This document shows, piece after piece, positions 56,985 through 63,680 of a stretch of 64,000 bases of DNA (the stretch's first letter is position 1; each line of letters begins with the position of its first letter). The translations under genes and the position numbers were made by a program. The notes under the pieces were generated by a model, which ran no database searches, was not told where the DNA came from, and saw nothing but the letters and a program-made list of their open reading frames with translations. The stretch lies in assembly GCA_947498595.1 (NCBI GenBank), contig CANMKX010000005.1, positions 143,762 through 207,761 on the forward strand, given 5' to 3'. Source of the stretch: an uncultured Aquimarina sp. Its GTDB lineage: Bacteria; Bacteroidota; Bacteroidia; Flavobacteriales; Flavobacteriaceae.

Positions 56985-57097
56985 AATAGAATAATAGTTA
57001 ATAACACTTTACATAAAAGTAAGGTGATGTGAATTAGTTTTACTTAATTTGCTGCCAATAATAAAGCAAGCTACTTCTAATTTTTTTTTATTCCAAT

Positions 57098-58225
57098 TTG
57101 AGAGACTTATATTTTGTACATATATCGTTAGGTAGTAATCTAGGAGACCGATTTAACAACCTGCAACAAGCCATAAATGCTATTTATGAGCAAGTAGGGG
57201 ATGTGGTCGAAATTTCTAACGTATATCAAACACCAGCATGGGGTTTTAGTAGTGATGATTTTTACAATGCATGTATATCTATACGAAGCTTTTATAACAC
57301 TCACGAGATTCTCAACAGAATTCTAAAAATAGAAGAGCAACTAGGACGTGTACGCACAAAAACTTCTGGATACGAAGCAAGGACGATCGATTTGGATATC
57401 TTGTTTTCGTCAGAAATTGTGCAATCTTCTAGCAAACTTATGGTGCCACATCCAACGATGCAAGACCGTAAATTTGTATTACAACCCTTAGCGGATATTG
57501 CAGCAACGGTAGCGCACCCTAAGCTAAAATATACGGTAGCAGAGTTGTTGGATAGAACAATTGATGATGCACAAATCACTCAATTAACACAGCGCTTAAA
57601 AAATCCTAAAGAAAAATACCCGCTTTCGACTTATCAATATTTAACGATCGAAGGAAATATTGGAGCAGGAAAAACAAGCCTTTCTACCATGATCTCGCAA
57701 GAGTATAATGCCAAATTGGTACTAGAACGTTTTGCAGATAATCCTTTTTTACCAAAGTTTTACGAAGATAGAGAACGTTATGCCTTTCCGTTAGAAATGT
57801 CGTTTTTGGCAGACAGATACCAACAACTTAATGATGATATCTCGCAATACGATTTGTTTAAAGATTTTATCGTGAGTGATTATGATGTGTTTAAATCATT
57901 GATATTTGCAAGTGTAACATTGCATGAAGATGAGTATGCACTCTACAAAAAATTATTTGATATTATGTATAAGGATATGGTAAAGCCAAGTCTATACGTA
58001 TATATGTATCAAAATACAGAACGTCTTTTGCAAAATATCAAGAAAAGAGGAAGGGATTACGAACAAAAAATACCTGCCGATTACCTTAATAGTATCAATC
58101 AGGGATACCTACAATTTATCAAAACTCAACAGATATTGAATGTGAAAATTGTTGATATCTCGGATAAAGATTTTATCGCCAATCGCGAAGATTATATTTG
58201 GTTGTTGGATCAGATACTGGAATAA
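57098..58225 (+). CDS. folK: HPPK (FolK) fused to a deoxynucleoside kinase
   Basis: A 375-residue fusion. Residues 1-165 are 6-hydroxymethyl-7,8-dihydropterin pyrophosphokinase, a folate-pathway enzyme: SLGSNLGDR near 10-18, NACISIRS, RTIDLDIL at 95-102 and VPHP near 116. Residues about 178-375 are a deoxynucleoside kinase: P-loop GNIGAGKT at 186-193, the DRY-like FLADRY, and the lid KKRGRDYE. This fusion is known in Bacteroidota. TTG at 57098 is used as start because no ATG precedes the conserved SLGSNLG closely; uncertain by a few codons. The repeat array starts 20 bases after the stop. Confidence 0.9.
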   Translation: MRDLYFVHISLGSNLGDRFNNLQQAINAIYEQVGDVVEISNVYQTPAWGFSSDDFYNACISIRSFYNTHEILNRILKIEEQLGRVRTKTSGYEARTIDLDILFSSEIVQSSSKLMVPHPTMQDRKFVLQPLADIAATVAHPKLKYTVAELLDRTIDDAQITQLTQRLKNPKEKYPLSTYQYLTIEGNIGAGKTSLSTMISQEYNAKLVLERFADNPFLPKFYEDRERYAFPLEMSFLADRYQQLNDDISQYDLFKDFIVSDYDVFKSLIFASVTLHEDEYALYKKLFDIMYKDMVKPSLYVYMYQNTERLLQNIKKRGRDYEQKIPADYLNSINQGYLQFIKTQQILNVKIVDISDKDFIANREDYIWLLDQILE

Positions 58226-58245
58226 GGAATGTAGAATTCGAAATA

Positions 58246-58424
58246 GCCTTCGACATGCTCAGGCTACGTGTTTGGTTTGAAGAAGAGTCCTTCGAGAAGC
58301 TCAGGTTACGTGTTTGGTTTGAAGAAGAACCTTCGACAGGCTCAGGTTACGTTTCTGGTTTGATGAAGAACTTTCGACAAGTTCAGGTTACGTGTTTGTC
58401 TGGTCATTGAGCATGCCGAAGTGA
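58246..58424. repeat. REP-like short palindromic repeat block, left part
   Basis: Four direct units of about 41-42 bases, each opening CCTTCGACATGCTCAGG or a variant and continuing (C/T)TACGTGTTTGGTTTGAAGAA. The last is joined to an inverted copy at 58404-58424 (CATTGAGCATGCCGAAGTGA), so the block can fold into a hairpin. The units are not identical: the core varies TTCGACATG / TTCGAGAAG / TTCGACAGG / TTCGACAAG. The block follows the folK fusion directly and precedes the GIY-YIG gene. A 70-codon open frame (58198-58410) runs through because the 42-base period keeps frame; it is not considered a gene. Confidence 0.9.
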
Positions 58425-58452
58425 ATCACTTTTTTTTCATATCTTAAGACAT

Positions 58453-58746
58453 ATGAAAGGTTATGTCTACATCTTGTTATGTTCTAATGGTAGTTATTAT
58501 ACCGGAAGTACAATAAATCTAGAAAGACGATTGTATGAACATCATAATGGTATGGGCGCTCGCCATACTAAAAAATTTCCTCCAGTAAAGCTTTTATATT
58601 ACGAAGAATATTCTCGTATTGATGTAGCTTTTAAAAGAGAGAAGCAAATCCAAAAATGGAGTCGTCGAAAAAAAGAAGCTTTAATGCAAGGGAAAATTAA
58701 AGATCTCATCGCATATTCAAGAAATTATAGTCAATTTGGGAAATAG
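58453..58746 (+). CDS. GIY-YIG nuclease family protein inside the repeat array
   Basis: A 97-residue single-domain nuclease of the UPF0213/YhbQ type. The core is GYVYILLC at 3-10 and YYTGST at 15-20 (VYI/YTG in place of GIY/YIG), the conserved arginines at 25-26 and the metal-binding glutamate at 63 in FKREKQIQKWSRRKKE. Such proteins are small single-domain relatives of homing-type nucleases; their cellular role is unclear. The gene is framed by repeats on both sides and its last four codons (58735-58746, TTTGGGAAATAG) recur exactly inside two repeat spacers at 59223-59234 and 59305-59316. Confidence 0.9.
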   Translation: MKGYVYILLCSNGSYYTGSTINLERRLYEHHNGMGARHTKKFPPVKLLYYEEYSRIDVAFKREKQIQKWSRRKKEALMQGKIKDLIAYSRNYSQFGK

Positions 58747-59580
58747 CCTTCGACAAGCTCAGGCTACATGTTTGTCTGGTCACTGAGCATGCCGAAGTGA
58801 CGATTCAATTTTACGTTATACTTTCGACAAGATCAGGCTACGTATTTGATTTGATGAATAGCCTTCGACATGCTCAGGCTACGTATTTGGTTTGATGAAT
58901 AGTCCTTCGGCAGGCTCAGTCTACGTTTTTGGTTTGATGAATAGCCTTCGGCAGGCTCAGGCTACGTTTTTGGTTTGATGAATAGTCCTTCGGCAGGCTC
59001 AGGCTACGTGTTTGGTTTGAAGAAGAGTCCTTCGTCATGCTCAGGCTACGTTTTTGGTTTGATGAATAGCCTTCGGCAGGCTCAGGCTACGTATTTGGTT
59101 TGATGAATAGCCTTCGACATGCTCAGGCTACATATTTGGTTTGAAGAAGAGTCCTTCGACATGCTCAGGCTACGTATTTGGTTTGATGAATATCCTTCGG
59201 CAGGCTCAGGTTACGTGTTTGGTTTGGGAAATAGTCTTCGACATGCTCAGGTTACGTGTTTGATTTGATGAATATCCTTCGGCAGGCTCAGGTTACGTGT
59301 TTGGTTTGGGAAATAGTCTTCGACATGCTCAGGTTACGTGTTTGATTTGATGAATAGTCTTCGACATGCTCAGGTTACGTGTTTGATTTGATGAATAGCC
59401 TTCGACATGCTCAGTCTACGTATTTGATTTGATGAATGGCCTTCGACATGCTCAGTCTACGTATTTGGTTAAGAGTCCTTCGACAGGCTCAGGCTACGTG
59501 TTTTGTCTGGTTATTGAGATTGTGGTCACTGAGCTTGTCGAAGTGACGATTCAACTTTACGCTATACTTTCGACAGGCGG
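58745..59580. repeat. REP-like repeat array, right part (about 18 units)
   Basis: About 18 direct units with a 41-42 base period plus a truncated one. Core: (A/G)(G/T)CCTTCGRCAKGCTCAGGCTACGT, then TTTGGTTTGATGAA or TTTGGTTTGAAGAA. Core variants are TTCGACATG, TTCGGCAGG, TTCGACAAG and TTCGTCATG. An 82-base dimer at 59193-59274 is exactly repeated at 59275-59356. Two inverted copies (58780-58800 and 59527-59546) are each followed by GTGACGATTCAA and a further TTCGACA copy, so the array has similar end modules. Spacers are part of the repeat rather than unique, which excludes CRISPR. No gene was found. Confidence 0.92.
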
Positions 59581-59654
59581 TTAAAAGATTATTGATTTTT
59601 CAATAAAATCCAGAGACTCAAAAACTCATATACTAACCAGTTAATTACTATAAA

Positions 59655-59692
59655 AACCCCGAGTAAGAAGCAATAGCACTGTAACTCGGGGT
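59655..59692 (-). terminator. Terminator of the 94-residue protein gene
   Basis: AACCCCGAGT and ACTCGGGGTT pair perfectly around an 18-base loop; on the minus strand TTTTTATAG follows. GC-rich stem. Confidence 0.85.
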
Positions 59693-59701
59693 TGTATACA
59701 A

Positions 59702-59986
59702 TTACTCTTCCAGTAATTTATCCAGTCCTGCATATTCTTGAAACATGCTAGTGTGATTAAGGATGCGAGTGAGAGTGAGCAAGGTTTCGCCAAATTCGTG
59801 GTCTTGTGGTGTTTCTGCTTGTAAGGTTGCCATATAAGTAATGGCATTAAGGATGTGATGTTTAAAAAGATTAAGCGAGGTATAATTCTCTATTGGGATT
59901 TTGATATACCGCAGAGCTGCTGAATCTTTTTGTAAAGTGGAACAATACGCTTTTTTAAAATAAGTAATTCTTTTTTGCGCGTTCAT
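59702..59986 (-). CDS. Small helical protein of unknown function
   Basis: A 94-residue protein from ATG 59986 (an upstream in-frame start at 60019 lies within the structured leader). The sequence is polar and mostly helical: QKRITYFKKAYCSTLQKDSAALRYIK, NLFKHHILNAITYMATL and GETLLTLTRILNHTSMFQEYAGLDKLLEE. No family, signal or membrane segment was recognised. It has its own terminator and a 110-base leader of unusually high G+C content. It might be regulated by that leader. Confidence 0.65.
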   Translation of the reverse strand: MNAQKRITYFKKAYCSTLQKDSAALRYIKIPIENYTSLNLFKHHILNAITYMATLQAETPQDHEFGETLLTLTRILNHTSMFQEYAGLDKLLEE

Positions 59987-59997
59987 AATCTTTTGTT

Positions 59998-60111
59998 TTA
60001 GGATATAAAAGACCCGCACAGTTTAGGTGTCCTAATGCCAAAAGTAGCATTTGCGGGTGTTTCCACTACCGCCACCATACCGTACGGGCAAAATCTTTTT
60101 AATATCGTCAT
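59998..60111 (-). ncRNA. Candidate structured leader, overlapping a 37-codon small ORF
   Basis: On the minus strand this GC-rich stretch contains GCGG-TA-GTG-GAAA-CAC-CCGC (a GNRA-capped hairpin), a competing pair ACCCGCA / TGCGGGT around it, and a hairpin TTAGG-ACA-CCTAA. The outer helix is followed by TCTTTTATAT. The two stems sharing CCCGC cannot form together, as in attenuators or riboswitches. The same stretch is also an open frame from ATG 60111 to TAA 59998, 37 residues (start MTILKRFCPYG, end LCGSFIS). Its leader CCTAAAACAAAAGA is repeated before the 94-residue gene. Whether it is RNA, peptide or both is open. Confidence 0.4.
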
Positions 60112-60187
60112 GTCTTTTGTTTTAGGAAGTGTAAAGATATAAAAAAAACAACAGCCATTTGATTGTTGTTTTTGTGATTAATAGTTA

Positions 60188-60439
60188 TTAAAGTTTTAGT
60201 AATTGCCGAGCTAACTCTTTATATTCTTTTATCGCAGAATCGAAAAGGCGCTGTTTTATATTGATACTTAAATCATCTATATTTACCTTTCTTTCCCAAT
60301 TATATCCATCTGGGAATTGTGAATGGTATTTATCATATTGATGCAGTACCTCACCATTTTCAAATAAGATATAATCATCGTCAAGTCCAATTTTTGTATT
60401 ATTCGAAATGGATATTTTTTTTGAATTATAAGTTGACAT
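60188..60439 (-). CDS. Small hypothetical protein
   Basis: An 83-residue protein without signal or membrane segment. The N-terminal half looks like a beta hairpin (KISISNNTKIGLDDDYILFENGEVLHQYD) and the C-terminal half is helical (SINIKQRLFDSAIKEYKELARQLLKL). Codon use is similar to the neighbours. No family was recognised; a role could not be inferred. It lies in the accessory region between the structured leader and the broken gene. Confidence 0.55.
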   Translation of the reverse strand: MSTYNSKKISISNNTKIGLDDDYILFENGEVLHQYDKYHSQFPDGYNWERKVNIDDLSINIKQRLFDSAIKEYKELARQLLKL

Positions 60440-60577
60440 TAGAAGTATAATTAGAGAAGTTATTATTAAGAGCTTTAATGCGAAATTTCTATATATTTAT
60501 ATGTTAACGAATTTTGACTAGAATTATTGAATTTAATTTTACTCCATGTTTTCATTTACAATATTTTTTAATTGTTA

Positions 60578-61091
60578 CTAAAGAACAATTAAAAAATTTG
60601 CTGAATCATAGGTGTTTCCCTCAACTCTTTTTAGAAACGCTATATAATTTAATATTTTAGTAAAAATTTTAAGAACACTATCTTTATAAGCAATTCCAAT
60701 TTCTACTCGACTTAATGAGGTAGCATTAATTATACTACCCATAATGTGCTTTCTAGTATTACTATTTTCTATTTCAATAGATATTAAATATCGAGCATTT
60801 TGATTTTTTTGAATAAGAACTTCAAATTCTGGGATATTAATGTTATTTGATGAGATTCTCTTAATGTTTTGAATATGAGTTTTATATATTCTTTGTAAAA
60901 AAGAATTGATTATATTCTTCTGTTTTATTTGAAGTAGGTGCTATGTTAAAAGGTCCTATAGCTACATTAACTCTTGGAGAATATTGATGATTTCTTCCTC
61001 TAAATGCTCTCCATTCGTTTATAACTTCTAAGGACTCAAATTTTTGAATCATTATTGGAGTTAATATATTTTGATATTCAAATGCAGTCAT
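60578..61091 (-). pseudogene. Frameshifted gene, about 170 residues if repaired
   Basis: The 69-codon frame starting at 61091 ends shortly after a run of six T residues (minus strand, near 60895-60900). Moving one base in that run opens a long, protein-like frame: FLQRIYKTHIQNIKRISSNN-type residues, then IPEFEVLIQKNQNARYLISI, SRVEIGIAYKDSVLKIF and ANFLIVL before the TAG at 60578. Both parts have coherent helix/strand patterns and join smoothly, so they are parts of one protein broken by one extra base. Sequencing error, mutation or programmed slippage cannot be separated here. No family was recognised. It is third in a minus-strand cluster. Confidence 0.7.
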
Positions 61092-61155
61092 TAATGTTTA
61101 TTAGTTTTTTTGTCATACATAATATTCATAATAGTATTGAATATAGCATTTTTAT

Positions 61156-61686
61156 TTAATTATTTTCACTTTCCTTTTTCAATAATATATATACGCGATT
61201 TAAAACCATAATTAATGTTAATAGAAATAATGTCATTAGGAAGTAGTTTATTCCTATAATTATCTTATTAAAAAACCAATTATGAGTAAAATTTGGGATG
61301 TCAACTGTCGAGAGTAAAAGAGTTAAAACAATTGTAATTGATAGTACTATACAAAAAGATATATTTGTATGAATTTCTTTGACAAACCTTATCTTTAATT
61401 TATTATCTTCTTTATCTGCGTCTAATTTAATCTTATCAAATTGACTATAAATAATAGCAAGAAGATTGAATAAAAAACCTCCAAATATTGATATTGCAGC
61501 AATTAAATTCCCTAATTGTTGTTTAAATGTGAAATTAAAATAAACAAGTGATAATGAGGTTATTAATGGGGTTGCTAGGAATAAAAGCGTATCCTGACAG
61601 GATATTTTTTTTGTAGGAGAATTTAAATTATTTAAAGTCCCAAAATGATCTTTAATAATTGAAAGTATGTTTATTCTGGATAACAC
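61156..61686 (-). CDS. Four-helix membrane protein, unknown
   Basis: A 176-residue protein with about four membrane helices in two pairs, about 36-52, 58-78, 110-130 and 140-165 (LFLATPLITSLSLVYFNF, LIAAISIFGGFLFNLLAIIYS, SFCIVLSITIVLTLLLSTV, IGINYFLMTLFLLTLIMV). Between pairs is a charged cytoplasmic stretch DKIKLDADKEDNKLKIRF. The GTG start overlaps the stop of the preceding gene by one base (TAGTG), indicating translational coupling. It resembles two-helix-pair membrane effectors of defence systems in general plan only. Confidence 0.75.
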   Translation of the reverse strand: MLSRINILSIIKDHFGTLNNLNSPTKKISCQDTLLFLATPLITSLSLVYFNFTFKQQLGNLIAAISIFGGFLFNLLAIIYSQFDKIKLDADKEDNKLKIRFVKEIHTNISFCIVLSITIVLTLLLSTVDIPNFTHNWFFNKIIIGINYFLMTLFLLTLIMVLNRVYILLKKESENN

Positions 61687-62627
61687 TATCTAGGTTGAAT
61701 ATTTATTATATCATTTACAAGTTCCTCACATTGTAAAACTAGTGATTCGGTGGTTGGAACTCCATCTTCATATATTAAAGAACTAGTAACATCTATATTA
61801 GGTTGAATTTTGTGTTTATTTGCTATATAGAATTTTTTCTTTTTGCCATTTAATTCTAGTTCAAATTCTATTTCATCAAATTCTTCATCTATACCAGCAA
61901 TCTCTATATTTTCGTTAGATGGATTGGTAAATAAGTTATTTATTAAAAATTTATAATTATCAGGTAAACTAGTTGAAGAACTCATAGATGTTCTGAGAAC
62001 GCCAGGTATTTGTTCAGGGTTATTTCCATTTTTGTAAAATTTTTCAATAGAACTTGGTATCCTCCTTTTAATTAAATCTACTTTTTTTAAATTCCCTTCA
62101 TCCATCATCCTTCTGTATACATTATGATGTACTACATTATTAAGGAAGATCCTATATATTTGATACCCTTGAGATTTTATATACTGATTCAAAGTTTTTT
62201 GGAGAATTGTTTTAATTCCAAAATGAGCTCTACGTTGAAGAATTAAAGAACCGAAATTTCTATTAGTTGGAATGTTAATGTAAAAAAAAAGGTTACGAAA
62301 TGCACCGTGATTTCTATTCACATTTAAAATACTATCGTTAGATTCTAGATCTTTAATTAGATACTCTTCTCCACTAATGCCAGATGAAAAATAACCATAA
62401 ATCCTTCTATTATTAATATCAACAATTGGAGGAGACTCTAGCGTTAGATGTAATGAAGACGTTTCTCTTCTATCTGATGTATCAAGAATGTTTTGTAATA
62501 AATCGTATAAGTAATCTTGGAAAATATTAATGAAATCATCAGAACTATTAAAGCAACTCAAAATTTGATCATTTTTATTATTGTCTTGAATTTTTAAAAG
62601 ATATGTAGCAAGAAATGTTTTATCCAT
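61686..62627 (-). CDS. Unknown protein, first gene of the three-gene accessory cluster
   Basis: A 313-residue soluble protein, no signal or membrane segment. It has an N-terminal helical part (SDDFINIFQDYLYDLLQNIL), then a beta-rich part with IYGYFSSGISGEEYLIKDL, a basic helical region (RRAHFGIKTILQKTLNQYIKSQGYQIYRIFLNN) and a C-terminal acidic beta part (IDEEFDEIEFELELNGKKKKFYIANK). No family was recognised. It is translationally coupled to the membrane protein downstream, and the frameshifted gene follows 64 bases later, so all three look like one unit. Confidence 0.75.
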   Translation of the reverse strand: MDKTFLATYLLKIQDNNKNDQILSCFNSSDDFINIFQDYLYDLLQNILDTSDRRETSSLHLTLESPPIVDINNRRIYGYFSSGISGEEYLIKDLESNDSILNVNRNHGAFRNLFFYINIPTNRNFGSLILQRRAHFGIKTILQKTLNQYIKSQGYQIYRIFLNNVVHHNVYRRMMDEGNLKKVDLIKRRIPSSIEKFYKNGNNPEQIPGVLRTSMSSSTSLPDNYKFLINNLFTNPSNENIEIAGIDEEFDEIEFELELNGKKKKFYIANKHKIQPNIDVTSSLIYEDGVPTTESLVLQCEELVNDIINIQPR

Positions 62628-62945
62628 TCTGTATTTTAATTATGTCTAATCTGTTTATATGCTTATTTGAGTATTTTAACTTATAATATAGCTTGATAAA
62701 TAACTGTGTTTTTTACAGGATTTATTTAATTGAGATAAAAGTATTTATTATAGTTCGATAAATTTTACGTGTTTCCGTAAAACGAGAACATTTTTTTAAA
62801 ATAAATAAATGAGAGATAGTGTGTGATGAATTTTTTGTAGGGATAAAGTGTTGATTAAGTATGTGATATCTGTGTTGTGCGTATAAAAAAACACCATTAC
62901 AAAAAATGTAATGGTGCATGGGGGGTATAGCAAAAAGTATATACT
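62628..62945. other. Intergenic region upstream of the accessory cluster
   Basis: 318 bases, very A/T-rich. It contains the terminator of the DUF6261-like gene at 62889-62913 and presumably the promoter of the three-gene cluster; no clear TTG/TAnnTTTG pair was found. An open frame of 65 codons (62722-62919, minus strand) passes through the terminator and looks non-coding. Confidence 0.4.
62889..62913 (-). terminator. Terminator of the DUF6261-like gene
   Basis: CACCATTAC and GTAATGGTG pair around seven bases; on the minus strand it is followed by seven T residues. Confidence 0.82.
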
Positions 62946-63680
62946 CTAAGCTTGGGGGTTATCATCAGTATTTGTGGGGGTGGTATTGCTGCGATTTTCT
63001 ACTACTTGATTGTATTGTCCTGCCAATGTACTTATTTGAGTATCTAAAGTATTATAAACAATATTAGTGCCTAGTATCGCATGTGCTTGTATATGAGCTA
63101 ATAATTGCCTATAGGCAGCAATAGCATCTACGCGCAATCCTATAATGGTAGTGGCTGGATTAGCAGAGGTTTCTGCTACGCGATCGATATAGGTATCTGC
63201 AAAAATGGTATTTGCCTCTTGTAGCTCTGTTAACCAACTTGATAAGTTAAGCGTTGTAACGGCATTACTAAGCTCTGTTACTGTAGTCCAATCCTCTATA
63301 ATTTTGCTCAAGACAATGGTTTCTTCTTGGTAGCTCAACCGTGGGATATTGTTGCCATGCCTGTTTAAATCGTTGCGCAAGGCTGTAGATGCGTTGACCA
63401 ATGTAGTATCAAAATGATATTGATGCGATTCGATATAAGCACGTATCCCTACAATGGCACGATCTCTACGGTCGTCTATTGCAATAAGTTGTTGGGTAAT
63501 GCTACTGGCTTGACTGCGATTAAACAAATCATCGATTTGATCTACCAGTGTTTGTAATTGATCTCGTTGTGATTGTAGTTGCAAGGCGTTGAGGTCTTCT
63601 TTGTCTGCAATAGTTAATACATCTACTAGGTATTGCAAAAACTCACTGTGACGGTAACGCGCAAAATAAGGCGTGTTCAT
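62946..63680 (-). CDS. DUF6261-like helical protein
   Basis: A 244-residue all-helical protein from ATG 63680 (a longer frame from 63728 is possible). The opening YFARYRHSEFLQYLVDVLTI and the many regularly spaced hydrophobics, IGIRAYIESHQYHFDTTLVNASTALRNDL and AIAAYRQLLAHIQAHAIL, match the Bacteroidota family DUF6261 as I remember it; function unknown. The C-terminal tail TPTNTDDNPQA is disordered. The codon and G+C composition appear higher than in the surrounding genes, hinting at transfer. Confidence 0.65.
   Translation of the reverse strand: MNTPYFARYRHSEFLQYLVDVLTIADKEDLNALQLQSQRDQLQTLVDQIDDLFNRSQASSITQQLIAIDDRRDRAIVGIRAYIESHQYHFDTTLVNASTALRNDLNRHGNNIPRLSYQEETIVLSKIIEDWTTVTELSNAVTTLNLSSWLTELQEANTIFADTYIDRVAETSANPATTIIGLRVDAIAAYRQLLAHIQAHAILGTNIVYNTLDTQISTLAGQYNQVVENRSNTTPTNTDDNPQA

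Noticed and set aside
58198..58410. Open frame of 70 codons through the left repeats
   Set aside because: It exists because the 42-base period preserves the frame; the translation is just the repeated repeat, and it overlaps the folK fusion end.
58246..59580. CRISPR array
   Set aside because: The whole unit including the spacer is repeated, cores vary, no unique spacers of constant length and no cas gene are nearby.
59641..59847. 68-codon minus-strand frame
   Set aside because: It overlaps the 94-residue gene in another frame and includes its terminator.
62722..62919. 65-codon minus-strand frame
   Set aside because: It passes through the terminator hairpin and has no protein-like pattern.
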